A stretch of 24,316 bases of DNA from Isotricha intestinalis (GCA_023807065.1 JAJJLU010000667.1:1-24316), one strand, 5' to 3'; counted from the first letter of the stretch, positions 1-9,474 are shown. Made by a program: numbers and translations. The notes: generated by a model from the sequence alone, not told the origin.

Positions 1-31
1 CCCAATCCCCAATCCTCAATCCCCAATCCCC
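1..31. repeat. Telomere-like tandem repeat (CCCCAAT)n
   Basis: The window opens with about four and a half head-to-tail copies of a 7-base unit, CCCCAAT, at bases 1-6 (partial), 7-13, 14-20, 21-27 and 28-31 (partial). The copy at 14-20 has one substitution (CCTCAAT). Read on the other strand the unit is ATTGGGG. A G-rich strand running 5' to 3' out of the left end is the expected polarity of a telomere. The unit resembles ciliate C4A2 and C4A4 telomeres, with an extra T. The repeats are the only C-rich run in the region. I infer that this is a chromosome end whose repeat tract is cut short by the assembly. Confidence 0.85.
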
Positions 32-132
32 ATCTTCTGTTTTTTTCTTTTACAAACATCTCACTTGTTAAAAATTAATATTATATTTAAATTTAAATAA
101 TATTTGAATAATAAAATAAATAAATAAAATTA
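32..132. other. Subtelomeric spacer and 3' flank
   Basis: Only about 100 bases of T-rich then A-rich sequence separate the telomeric repeats from the stop codon of the first gene. No subtelomeric repeat array or gene family is visible. Any 3' UTR of the first gene must fit in this space. Such a short spacer is typical of compact ciliate macronuclear chromosomes (family knowledge). Confidence 0.6.
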
Positions 133-1104
133 TTAATTATATAAATCATAATCAATTCTTTCACATTCTGTAATCATTTTATCTATAAAAATATCAATTT
201 TTGGAATAAAATCTTTATTTTTTTTATTTTTAGGAAATCTTGTATGTAAATATTTATCTTTTAAACAAAACATTTGCATTTCATTTTTAATTTCCATTAA
301 CTCATCAATTTTATTATAATCAGTTAAATGTCTTTTTTTGAATCTTTTACTTTCACTCAGAGTATTAGAATTAATTCTATTAAATTCATCTATAAAATCT
401 AGAATATCAATAGTATAAATAGGTTTATCAATTACATTAATTTCTTGTTTGGTAGTTTGTGGTCTTCTTTTTTTCATAATATTATTTGAATAATCAGTGT
501 TAACTACTTTATAACTATTTGGTAATGTATGTAACATATAATAATTTTTACCATGTTTTGGTGGAATTACAGAAAATCTTCTTTTCTTTTCATTTATTAT
601 ATAATTTTTTATTTTAAATTCACTTTCAAAATTTTTGTTTTTTATTAATTTTCCTTTATGAGATGTAAACTTTGTATATTTTGGTAAATTTTTTATTTGA
701 CTTTTTTCTATTTTTTGCTTTATTATTGCTAAATCATCATCTTGATTTAAATTCAATTTTGATTTTACAATATTTAATGCATCGTTCATATTATTTTTTT
801 CTTTAAGTGGTTGACTAAGTAGATTTTTGTGTTTTTGAATATCAAATTTATTTCCTTTTCTTTCTGCAAATGGATTTCTGCGAAATTGATATCCTAATAC
901 TTCATCACGAGATATTACTTTTCTCCATTGACTTTCATCATTTTTTTTCTTTTCTCTTTCTCTTTCTTCTTTTTCTTTCATTTTTCTCTTTCTACGAATT
1001 TCTTCAAAACGCTTCATTAATAATAAGGTTTTTATATGATCAACATCTACAGTTTTATGTAGTTTTTTTATTTTTAATGGAGAATTTCGACTTTTTATTT
1101 TCAT
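133..1104 (-). CDS. Hypothetical basic protein next to the telomere
   Basis: A 323-residue open frame with an ATG start and TAA stop that I do not recognise. The N-terminal third is very basic and charged, with a Lys/Arg/Glu-rich segment around residues 30-60 that is probably a single alpha helix or short coiled coil. The rest is Lys- and Asn-rich with no membrane segment or signal peptide. Codon use matches the neighbouring genes, and the frame is open over its full length, which supports a real gene. It diverges from the SFT2-like gene, whose ATG lies only 40 bases away, so the two must share a promoter region. A cytoskeletal or nucleic-acid-binding role would suit the charge pattern, but nothing in the sequence establishes it. 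Confidence 0.75.
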   Translation of the reverse strand: MKIKSRNSPLKIKKLHKTVDVDHIKTLLLMKRFEEIRRKRKMKEKEEREREKKKNDESQWRKVISRDEVLGYQFRRNPFAERKGNKFDIQKHKNLLSQPLKEKNNMNDALNIVKSKLNLNQDDDLAIIKQKIEKSQIKNLPKYTKFTSHKGKLIKNKNFESEFKIKNYIINEKKRRFSVIPPKHGKNYYMLHTLPNSYKVVNTDYSNNIMKKRRPQTTKQEINVIDKPIYTIDILDFIDEFNRINSNTLSESKRFKKRHLTDYNKIDELMEIKNEMQMFCLKDKYLHTRFPKNKKNKDFIPKIDIFIDKMITECERIDYDLYN

Positions 1105-1144
1105 TATTTTTAATTTTGTTTATTTTTTTTTAATTTTTTTTTTA
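1105..1144. promoter_or_regulatory. 40-bp divergent intergenic region
   Basis: This is the whole space between the ATG codons of two divergent genes. It is almost only T on the + strand, with a few A and one G. Both 5' UTRs and both core promoters must overlap here or extend into the opposite gene. No TATA-like element can be told apart from the AT background. Confidence 0.5.
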
Positions 1145-1864
1145 ATGTTTCAAAATGAAGAAGAATCAAAACTAAATAATAGAAATGAAAATTATGATAG
1201 TATAACACAAAAAGATAATTTATCCATTGAAAAAAATAATAATTCAAGTGATATAAAATTAAGTAATACAAATGAAACTAATGAAGAAGAAACTTTTATG
1301 AATAAAATGCTAAATAACGTTTTTATAATAAAAATATTAGAATATAAAAATAAATTTTCAAATTATTTATATGAATATTTAAAAAATATTCATATTGCTT
1401 CATCTCAAAGAAATTATTTTATTTTTTTAACAATTGGATTAATATTTATATTCATAAGTGTTCTTGAATTACCGACTTTTATTTTAACACCAGCTCAATT
1501 TTTATTTTTTTTTAGTTTAGGGAATATATCAATTTTCATAAGTTTATTTTTTTATTATGGAAGTCAACAATTTTTTACATTTTTATTTGAAGAAACTAGG
1601 AAAATATTAATGCTTTGTTATATATTTTCTGTTTTTTTTGGTATGATAATAGCTTGGAGAAAACATTATTTAATTTCTTTAATGTTGGCAATTGTTCAAA
1701 TTATTTTCACAACTTTATTTGTTGTTACTATGATTCCAGGATGTCAAATTGGAATTGATATATCAAATAATTTAATAGTTATTCCAATCATTCGTTTAAA
1801 AGAATTTTTGAAAAGTTTTTTTATTAAAAATGATAATCAAAATGAGTCATCTAATTTAAAATAG
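1145..1864 (+). CDS. SFT2: SFT2-family vesicle transport protein
   Basis: A 239-residue protein of the Got1/SFT2 family, which acts in fusion of endosome-derived vesicles with the Golgi. Residues 1-60 are hydrophilic and Asn/Glu-rich. Four membrane segments follow at about 91-107, 117-137, 153-171 and 175-197. The family signature is clear: FSLGN at the start of the second helix region, a short loop with an Phe-Glu-(x)-Thr-Arg motif (FEETR, 148-152) matching the conserved FEpTR of SFT2, a Trp in the loop between helices three and four, and an M-I-P motif after helix four. The first ATG is used because the next Met is at residue 52, inside the hydrophilic tail. It ends in TAG. The acidic N-terminus is longer than in many relatives. 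The fold assignment is strong; exact paralogue is uncertain. Confidence 0.85.
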   Translation: MFQNEEESKLNNRNENYDSITQKDNLSIEKNNNSSDIKLSNTNETNEEETFMNKMLNNVFIIKILEYKNKFSNYLYEYLKNIHIASSQRNYFIFLTIGLIFIFISVLELPTFILTPAQFLFFFSLGNISIFISLFFYYGSQQFFTFLFEETRKILMLCYIFSVFFGMIIAWRKHYLISLMLAIVQIIFTTLFVVTMIPGCQIGIDISNNLIVIPIIRLKEFLKSFFIKNDNQNESSNLK

Positions 1865-2786
1865 TTAATTTATAAAATATAATTAAATATATTTTTTTAT
1901 ATATGAATTATTAAAAATTCTTTATTAAAATAAATTTAAGAAAATATAAAAATTCAAAATTATCAGATTGAATTTGATGAAACCATCAATTCATTAAAAT
2001 AAAAATTAAATTTTCATTTTTTTGAATAACTTTTAAATTTAATATAATTAATTGAATGTTAATTAATTTTTTACAAGATAATTTATTAAAACCTATTTGA
2101 GTTTCAAATCTTTTCCATAACATCTTAATAATCTTAGAAACTTAATAATAATTTTAAAATATCTTCCCTATTAAAAAAATTGTGGAAAATATTAAAAATA
2201 CTCAAAAAAATCTCATTTCAAATTTATTTAACCCAAAAAATTTAAGTTAAATTAATTAAACAATGCTATAGAAAAAATTTAATTGATAATAAAAAAATAT
2301 TATTAAATGACTTTATCTAAGATAAAATTTTCTAAAATTTTATTTAGGTCAGTTCAAGTAGTTCAAAGGAAATAGATAATATGTATTAAGCAATGAACAG
2401 AGTCTGAATATTAAAATGAACAAAAAAAATACAAAAAATGCATTAAATATATCATTAAATCACAAAAATAGTGTATGATAAAATAGGGTTTTTTGATGAG
2501 AAAAACATTATAAATAAATTATTTTTATATTTATACATAATTATTATTTTACACTTGAAATAAAATAATTAGAATTTAACTAAATTATTAATTATGTTTA
2601 AATTTTTTTTATAAAATAATTGAAAATGAAAATATAAATTTATAATACATAAAATTTATATTTTTCAAAATTAATATTAATATCCTTTTATTTTCATGAA
2701 CATTGAATAAAGAGTTTTTATAAATTTTATAATAATAAATCCTTGTATTATAAAAAATACTTTTTTAAATAAAAAAAAAAAATTAT
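1865..2786. other. Intergenic region, no gene seen
   Basis: About 920 bases between the SFT2-like and YIPF6-like stop codons, which converge here. Stops interrupt all frames at short intervals. I see no tRNA cloverleaf, snRNA motif or tandem repeat. A TTGATGA at about 1974 resembles a C box of a C/D snoRNA, but I found no convincing partner D box. The length is unusual for a convergent pair in this window, since the other convergent pair is 44 bases apart. Confidence 0.5.
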
Positions 2787-3450
2787 TTATTTAGCTAAAG
2801 TAAACCAAGTTAAAAACAAATAAAACAAGCATATAGGATAAACAACCAACCATTTTTTTTCTTTATTATCAATAACCTTAACAACAAAAGAATAAGAAGC
2901 TAAAAAAGAAAATAATAAAAAAAAAAATCTTACCATAAATAGAATAAGCACAACCACACATTCCAATTCCCAATTTAAAAACAGAAGGAATAAAAATAAG
3001 AAATAAATTAATTAAAGAACTTAAAACAATAGCAAACATACAATAACCTAAAATACAAATACTTTGATAAACAGTTAATTTAGTTCCTAAAAATTGAGAA
3101 TTAATACTAATAATAAATCCTCCAATCCAAACAATTGCAAAAATTAAAATAAAAACAATTCCTCCATTTTCATCATTTCTTCCTAATGATAATATTAATC
3201 CTAAAAATAAACAAAAAATTAATGGTCCCCAAAAATCCCAATCTTTTAATTTGTCTGTTGAATTTGATTCTTTCATTGGTAACATTGCTATTTTTGTTTT
3301 CTCATATATTAATTGTAAATCTTTCATTATTGTTTTTGTTATTGGCTCATCTAATGTTGGTTCAATTTGATTTTCATTTTTTTCATTTTTGTTATTTTGA
3401 CGATATTTATCTGAACCCGAATTTATTTCTATATTATAGTTATCGTCCAT
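2787..3450 (-). CDS. YIPF6: YIPF6/Yip4-type Golgi membrane protein (two exons)
   Basis: Exon 1 is 3450-2934 and exon 2 is 2899-2787, separated by a 34-nt intron. Together they encode 209 residues, close to the family length of about 236. Yip1-domain proteins are multi-pass ER/Golgi proteins that work with Rab GTPases. The acidic soluble N-terminus ends in TLDEP (32-36), a YIPF6 hallmark, followed by a Lys-Asp-Trp-Asp-x-Trp-Gly-Pro motif (69-76) at the first helix and a LGYC motif later. About five hydrophobic segments follow. Without splicing the frame runs into an artificial Phe-rich tail; splicing instead gives the expected last helix with a VVYP motif and a TAA stop. The match of exon 2 to the YIPF6 C-terminus is the best evidence for the intron. 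Third codon positions shift from A-ending to T-ending along the gene. Confidence 0.88.
2900..2933 (-). other. 34-nt spliceosomal intron in YIPF6-like gene
   Basis: On the minus strand it begins GTAAG and ends TTTTTTAG, with a T-rich body. It is phase 1 and its length is not a multiple of three. Removing it restores a conserved Yip1-domain C-terminus; retaining it gives a Phe-rich frame ending early. Confidence 0.88.
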
Positions 3451-3632
3451 AAAATTTCTTTTATTTTTTTTTTATTTTAGATAAAAAATATAATTTTAAA
3501 TTTTTTAATATGTTTAATAACTAAATTATAATAATAAATAATAAAACAATAAAACAGGGTTTTTTAATTAAAAATACGTCTAAAGAAATCAATAAAAATA
3601 CAAATCAAATATAAAATAAAATTAATTTATAT

Positions 3633-5682
3633 TTATTTTGCATTATTTTTCTTTTGTTTTCCTTTGTTGTTAAAAACAAAATTTTTAGAATCTTGAAAAT
3701 AATCTCGATAATTTTTTAATAAATTTTCATAAATTTTTCTTCCATGATTTGATTGATTTAAAGTTTTAACAGCTTTTTTAATTTGTTCTATCATAGATTT
3801 AAATTGTTTTCCTTTAACTAAAGGTAAACATTTTTGAATTATATAATTACCAAATTGATCACAAATTAAATTAGTAACATTATTTTTTTCTATTAATTTT
3901 TCCATTACTTTTTCTCTAATATTAATATTTTCAAATATACAAGTTTCAATAACATTAGAAGAATATTTTTGAGTGCTTAATTGGACAATTTTATTTTTTA
4001 TCAAATCAAAAATTTGATTATTATAATTTTCCCTATTTAATTTTATTATTCTTTGGATAATAAAATTACCATATTCATCATTAATTAAAATATCTAAATT
4101 TTTAATAATATTATTAATAAAATTAGCTAAATCATCTTCTCTAATGTTATTTAAAACTTTAGGAAAAACACAACAACCTTGTTTAATTTTTGAAATTTCA
4201 ATCAAATGTTCATTCATTTCACTGTAAAGAGGAGTTAATTTATCTTTATTTTTAATTGCTTCAATTATACTTTGAATAACATGATTACCATTAATATCTC
4301 TTATCATTTTAAATACATTTCCTTTTACAAAATTCAATATTATATTTATATCATCATCAAACAAAGGAGATAAATTTTCTATCATTTTTTGTAAGGCTCT
4401 TGTTCCATATGAATTTAAACTTACTTCAAAAAGTGAATTTTGTATTTGATTTAACATTAAAGAAATTATTTTTTTATCACAAAATTCAACATATTTTTGT
4501 ATTACATAATTGCCATATTGATCATTGATAATATCTATTAAATTACTTTTTATTTGTTCATATAATTTATACAAAAATTCAGATGATTTTTCTTCTATTT
4601 TTTTCTGAATAAATTTACTTCCTGATTGGTCTTTTATCATTGCAATTATTTTATCATTTCCTGATTTACTGTCAATTGATATATTTGAGCTTTGAGTAAA
4701 TTTATTCGTCATCATTCTCATTACTGGCATTGAAGAATTTGATATATTAATATAATGATTATAATAATCTGTCATTGTCGTTATATTATTTCTATTATTA
4801 TAAAATGAATAATATGGTATAAATGGTTTTTGATATTTATTAAATCTATCATAAAAATTTACATTATTTCTATATTGATTGAAATTATTTCTATTATTAA
4901 AATCCAATGAATTTGATTGAAAATCTATCATTGTTTTATTATGGTTAATATTATTATTTTCTTTTCCGTTTAAAAAATTAATATTATAATTATTATTATT
5001 ATCTGGAAATTTCTCAAATAAAGAACTTAAAGATTCTCTTGAAAATTTTCTTGCAGTATTTGTATTAGTATATATAGATGAAAATTTTTCCTCAACGTCA
5101 GTATTTATTATATTATTATTAATATTATGTTTTAATGGAGTTGTTAAATTATTAGGATTACTATATAAAGATTTATTATTAGAACTTAACATAGAAATAT
5201 CATTATTTAAATTTAATTTTGCATCATTTAAATCATTATTATCATCATCACAATCAGTTAATAAATCAACTTGTTTTTCTAATTCTAAATCAAAAGTAAA
5301 ATAACTTTTATTATCATCTTCAATTTGTTTATCTATAGTAGTTTCATTTAATCTAAAGACTGATTTTTCATTGTAATTACTGAAAAAATTAGAATCCCCT
5401 AAATTAGAATTTTTTGGAATATAAAAAATATCAGAATGTTCATCTTCTCCGTCAAAAAAATAAGGTTCTTCCTATAAAAATAAATATTTAAATTAATAAA
5501 TATTTTTTTACTTGGAAAGCAAATAAATTATTGCTATTAAGTTTCATTTTTGAATGATGAAAATCAGAATTTACTAAAAAAGTAATTTTTTATAAGAAAA
5601 TTTTACTTTTACTTATTGATTGAGATCGAGTTTGATTTGAAGAAATTTCATCTAATTCGTTTTGTATATTGAAATTCGACAT
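3633..5682 (-). CDS. PUM: Pumilio/PUF-family RNA-binding protein (three exons)
   Basis: Exons are 5682-5607, 5573-5512 and 5471-3633, giving 658 residues. PUF proteins bind 3' UTRs and repress or destabilise mRNAs in the cytoplasm. Residues 1-315 are Asn/Ser-rich, acidic in places and probably disordered. Eight PUF repeats fill about 319-636. Their RNA-contacting helices read, in order, SKFIQ, NYVIQ, TRALQ, NHVIQ, CCVFP, NFIIQ, SNVIE and NYIIQ. This nearly matches the canonical set that reads UGUANAUA, with changes in repeats 3 and 5. The frame continues open upstream of the internal Met at base 5192 through to base 5471, with normal codon use and acidic coding content, so that internal Met is not the start. 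Two short introns then lead to an ATG at 5682. The first donor could lie six bases upstream, changing two residues. Confidence 0.88.
5472..5511 (-). other. 40-nt intron in the PUF gene (second intron)
   Basis: On the minus strand it starts GTAAAAAAAT and ends TTTTTATAG. It falls between codons (phase 0), joining a CAA codon to GAA. It contains stops and shifts the frame, so it cannot be coding. It is the longest of the five introns placed in this window. Confidence 0.75.
5574..5606 (-). other. 33-nt intron in the PUF gene (first intron)
   Basis: On the minus strand it starts GTAAAATTTT and ends TTTTTTAG, and it contains an in-frame TAA. A second GT six bases upstream is in the same phase and would make a 39-nt intron; I prefer the shorter one because most introns here are 31-34 nt. 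Confidence 0.7.
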
Positions 5683-6435
5683 TATTTAATATAAAATTAT
5701 AATTTTATAAATAAAGTTATATTTCTTATATTTTATATTATAATAAAAAAATATATATTGATGTAAAATATATATTACTTTAATAATAAAACTCTGTTTT
5801 ATTTAATAAAAATTGATTTAATTTTAAAAATTCTTTTGTTCATTTTTTTCTTCAAAGACTGAATTAAATGGTTTTTATATTGGTAATTTATATTATTTGT
5901 TTTGATTGATTTTTGTTAGTTGTTAAATGAAATATTATGATATTGATTTTGGATATATTATTTTTCTAGAAGAATTTGTGAGAATCAAAATTATTGTTAT
6001 TTGTTTTATTTAATTTATATTGTTTATTTTTTGAAAGTTTATTCATAAATTTCTTTTCAAATTAATGCTTTATTAATAAAATTTTTTCTTTTTCATTTTA
6101 ATTTTGCTTTATAGATATAGAATTATGAAAAAGACTAAATATATATTCTTTACTAACTTAAATTTTTTTACTGTTACTTCTTAGAATATAAAAAATGAAT
6201 TTTTATAATGTAATTATCACCAAAATTAAATAAATCTATTGAATATCAAATACAAATAAACAAAATAATTTAGTTTTATCTGAAATGAAAATTTCATTCA
6301 AAAAAATTAAATAAATAAGATTAAGAATGAAAAAAAGGAACAGATATTTTTTCCTTGGATTAAATTAATAATAATTTTAAAAATAAGATAATAATATGAA
6401 AAAGAGATAGAAAATTATAAATAAAAGGATATGAT
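5683..6435. other. Intergenic region, no gene seen
   Basis: About 750 bases upstream of the PUF gene with frequent stops in every frame. It should hold the PUF promoter and 5' UTR. I see no repeat or RNA gene that stands out from the AT background. Confidence 0.45.
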
Positions 6436-6663
6436 ATGAATGATTTATATAATTCTGATAATGAGAAAAGGATAATTTCCAAAATATTAATGTTAAATTC
6501 TGAAATAATCTTGAACGGCACTTTAAAAAATCAAAAGAGAAGAAGAGAAATAAATTTACCTGTAAAAGAAAAGTCAATCAATCATATTAAAAGAGTAATT
6601 ATATCTGGAAATTTGATTATGTCTGATATGCATATTATTATTGTTAAAGAAATTATGAAATAA
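6436..6663 (+). CDS. Doubtful small ORF, 75 residues
   Basis: An ATG-to-TAA frame of 75 codons with Lys/Ile/Asn-rich composition and no recognised domain. Codon use is not clearly different from real genes nearby, but frames of this length can occur by chance. A possible 32-nt GT...AG intron lies at 6562-6593, at a codon boundary, but splicing it leads to a TGA ten codons later, which no other gene here uses as a stop. It lies in a sparse region between two minus-strand genes. It may be a small gene, part of a UTR, or chance. Confidence 0.2.
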   Translation: MNDLYNSDNEKRIISKILMLNSEIILNGTLKNQKRRREINLPVKEKSINHIKRVIISGNLIMSDMHIIIVKEIMK

Positions 6664-6768
6664 TGATTTATTGAATGAAGAAGAAAATAAAATTAATAAT
6701 TTACCTTTTGATTTTTATTACGTTATTTTAAATGATTATAATGTATTATTTAATTTTTTGTTATTTTT

Positions 6769-8151
6769 TTATTTTGTATTTGTTTTTACTTGTCCTTTAT
6801 AATATATTTGGTCGAAATTTTTCTTTATTTTATCTTTACATCTATTAATAAATTCTACATCTTCAGGATTAAAATTTTTTAAATTATAATTATGACCAAA
6901 ATTTGAAGTTTGTTGATTTTCATGAGATAATATTTCACTTGAATTATTAGTTGAAAGTAGATTTTGTGTTTCTCTAAAAGTAAAAACTCTTTTTCTAAAA
7001 TCAATTTTTTTTTGATCTTTTAATAATAATATATTATTTAATCTTATTCTATTATTCATTTCATCTATTATTTTTTCTCTTTCATCTACTTTTTTTTTAT
7101 TTAATAAATCTAAAAAGTTAGTTCTATCTAAATAAATTTCTTTATTTAAATTAGAATGAATTTCATTTAATTGTTTTTCAATATCATTTTTAATTTTATG
7201 ATTAACTTTTTGCTTTTTTTTTTTTTTAACACCTTCATCTTTACACATATTTAATTTTTCAAAATCAAAATCATCAATTTTTTTAAAATCATAAATTCCA
7301 TTTTCTTCTTTTTGTATTCTTTGAGTTAAAGTTAAAGGTTTGAAAACAAAAGATTTTAAATTAGATTGAAAAAAATATCTAGGATCATCTCTAATTAATT
7401 TTTTTTCATATTTACTTAAATGTTGAGTTATAAAATTAGAAGAATTATCTTCATTTTTTTTCATTGAATCAATATCAACTAACATTTTTTCTCTATTATG
7501 TCCTTCTCCATTTTCAGATTTATCAAATCTAAATTTTGAATGAAATAATAATGATTGTTTTAAATTATTATTACTTGAAAGAAAATCCAATATTCTTGTA
7601 TTAAATAATGTATTTTTTAATTCAAAATCTTCACATAAATTATTTGATTCTTTTGTTAATAAATTATGTAATTTTAATTTTAATCTTTTCATATCATCTA
7701 TTTTATTATTTTGAGCTAAAATTTTCAATCTTGTTTTATGTAAATTTGCTTTTACTTTTTCTAAATTTTTTTCTTTATTAAATAATTTCTCAATTACATA
7801 TTTTTTTTTCTTCTGAGATATTACTTTATATTTTTTTGCTGCTTTATGTAATTTTTCATCGATTGAAATTATTGGTTCTAAATAAATATTATAATTAAAT
7901 TTTGATACTGTGTTATTAAAGTCTTTATGATATGAATAATTAGTTTCTATTGTATTTGATTGCGAATATGCTGTGTGATTTTTTTGAAAAGATTGAAATG
8001 TTAAATTAAAAGGATTTTTATGAAGTTGTAATAATGTTAATTTTTTGTTTCTATTTAATAGTAGTTTAGGAGGCTTGTTTCTTTTGAACTCTAAAAAAGA
8101 ATTAAATTCTTGGTCTTCATTGTTTTTTATATTATATTTTTTGAGAGACAT
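6769..8151 (-). CDS. Hypothetical Lys-rich protein
   Basis: An intact 460-residue frame that I do not recognise. The composition is strongly basic with many Asn. Residues around 100-175 are rich in Lys, Leu and Glu and probably form a helical or coiled-coil segment. A run of five Lys occurs at about residues 310-314. There is no signal peptide or membrane segment. Two further helical segments are likely near 320-385, and the last 60 residues contain a conserved-looking acidic/basic stretch starting NPEDVEF. The single long open frame, ATG with an A/T-rich leader and TAA stop support a real gene. Its length and charged helices resemble ciliate cytoskeletal or basal-body proteins, but that is only a loose inference. 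Confidence 0.75.
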   Translation of the reverse strand: MSLKKYNIKNNEDQEFNSFLEFKRNKPPKLLLNRNKKLTLLQLHKNPFNLTFQSFQKNHTAYSQSNTIETNYSYHKDFNNTVSKFNYNIYLEPIISIDEKLHKAAKKYKVISQKKKKYVIEKLFNKEKNLEKVKANLHKTRLKILAQNNKIDDMKRLKLKLHNLLTKESNNLCEDFELKNTLFNTRILDFLSSNNNLKQSLLFHSKFRFDKSENGEGHNREKMLVDIDSMKKNEDNSSNFITQHLSKYEKKLIRDDPRYFFQSNLKSFVFKPLTLTQRIQKEENGIYDFKKIDDFDFEKLNMCKDEGVKKKKKQKVNHKIKNDIEKQLNEIHSNLNKEIYLDRTNFLDLLNKKKVDEREKIIDEMNNRIRLNNILLLKDQKKIDFRKRVFTFRETQNLLSTNNSSEILSHENQQTSNFGHNYNLKNFNPEDVEFINRCKDKIKKNFDQIYYKGQVKTNTK

Positions 8152-8474
8152 TTTTTTTTGTAAAAAAATAAATTTTTTTTTATTTTTTAGAATATTTAAT
8201 GAACACTCATTTTTTCAATAATTTAAAATTTAAATTTAATCTTTTACAACTTTTCATAATAAAATTAATTTAAACTCCAAAATTGCTTTTTATGTTCATC
8301 AAACAAGAAAATATCTTTTAAAAATTCTTATTAAATAGAAATTCTATATTTTCTCTTAAAAAATATTAAAAACTATAAAAATTATAAATAGGATAAATAT
8401 GAATTAAATGTTTTGAAACTTTATTTAAATTTAAATCTTTTGAATTAATATATTTAAATTTAAGAATATTATTA
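8152..8474. other. Intergenic region, no gene seen
   Basis: About 320 bases between divergent frames. It should contain the promoter of the gene at 6769-8151 and, if real, of the small frame starting at 8475. No distinct element is visible. Confidence 0.4.
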
Positions 8475-8723
8475 ATGTCCAAAGAAAAAGATTCTGAAGT
8501 TATCAAACTTTACTTGTCAAAAATTTTTGATGAATATGAAAAAATTTTAAACAACACGAAAATTGATTTATCAAAATATTTAAATAATAATTTAAATATT
8601 GAAAATGGCCGAAAAATTAATTTGAATATTTCAATTAATATTAAGAAAGAAAATTATTTAGGCTCAAAGAAACCTATAAATAAAATGAAAATGAAAATAT
8701 TAAAATTTAAAAATTTTAGGTAA
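8475..8723 (+). CDS. Possible small hypothetical protein, 82 residues
   Basis: An ATG-started frame of 82 codons. The first 30 residues look like a normal amphipathic helix with acidic and Leu/Ile residues, and codon use resembles that of the other genes, so it may be real. The frame ends in a Thr-less, Lys/Asn-rich tail at ...AGG TAA. That TAA overlaps a GTAA that could be a splice donor at 8721; possible acceptors would give introns of 23 or 57 nt and add only a few residues before another stop. No known domain is visible. It could also be a remnant of a longer gene. Confidence 0.35.
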   Translation: MSKEKDSEVIKLYLSKIFDEYEKILNNTKIDLSKYLNNNLNIENGRKINLNISINIKKENYLGSKKPINKMKMKILKFKNFR

Positions 8724-9474
8724 TTATAATATATTCAATTAGATTCTTATAAATATTCAATTTTATAAAATGTAAGCTTGATTAAATTTGTTCGAAAATA
8801 TGATTTATAAATAATAAGCATTTTTAATTTGTTTTTAAATCTTATTTGATTTATAAATAAAGGCATAATTTTTTATGCTTTCTTATTTTAATTTGGATAA
8901 CAATGATGTAAAAAGAAATAAATTCATTCAAAAAAAATATAATATATAAATAAATTAGCTTTTTTAAAAAGAATCACTTATTTTTTATAAACAATCCAAT
9001 TAAAATTATAAAATATTATTAAATTATACAATCATTATTTTAAAATTCTTTTTATTCTATTAACATTATATTTTTTCTGACATTATTCTTAATTATAAAA
9101 TAAATGATTTTTATCAGAAAAAGAATTCTAAAAGAATTTCGATTTAATATTTCAAAAAAGATGTATCAATTCTTTTTAATGACTAAATCAATATAAATAA
9201 TTAATTCTCATTATTAAATCTATTTTCCATAGAAGTCATTTATTTGATTTTTATTTATTTTATTTTCAATATAATATTTTGGGTTGTTTCAATTTTTTAA
9301 AATCATGAATATTAGTTTTTATTTTATTTTTGTTGGAATGATTCTTGATAAGATTGTTTTTCGACTATTAAGAAAAAATATTTGATTTGTATAAATTTAA
9401 ATATTTTTTTTTGGTTATTATTATATTTTACTTTATTTTTTTGAGTTTAAAAGAAATAAATGATAAAATAAATA
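8724..9474. other. Intergenic region, no gene seen
   Basis: About 750 bases upstream of the DENN gene, densely stopped in all frames. The only notable item is a short inverted repeat at about 8859-8880, in which GCATAA and TTATGC flank a T4 loop, with three more A-T pairs beyond a one-base bulge. In such AT-rich DNA this is weak evidence for a structured RNA. Confidence 0.4.

Noticed and set aside
870..1133. Plus-strand frame coding for a very hydrophobic, Phe-rich peptide
   Set aside because: It is the antisense of the Lys/Glu-rich start of the gene at 133-1104; AAA/GAA codons read backwards give Phe codons. No independent support.
1974..1980. TTGATGA resembling a C box of a C/D snoRNA
   Set aside because: No convincing CTGA D box or terminal stem at suitable distance; the motif is common by chance in AT-rich DNA.
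3186..3452. Plus-strand Leu-rich frame
   Set aside because: It lies antisense to the conserved YIPF6-like exon 1 and has no recognisable feature.
6377..6577. Minus-strand Phe/Leu-rich frame
   Set aside because: Composition is that of antisense AT-rich DNA; it overlaps the doubtful small ORF and has no domain.
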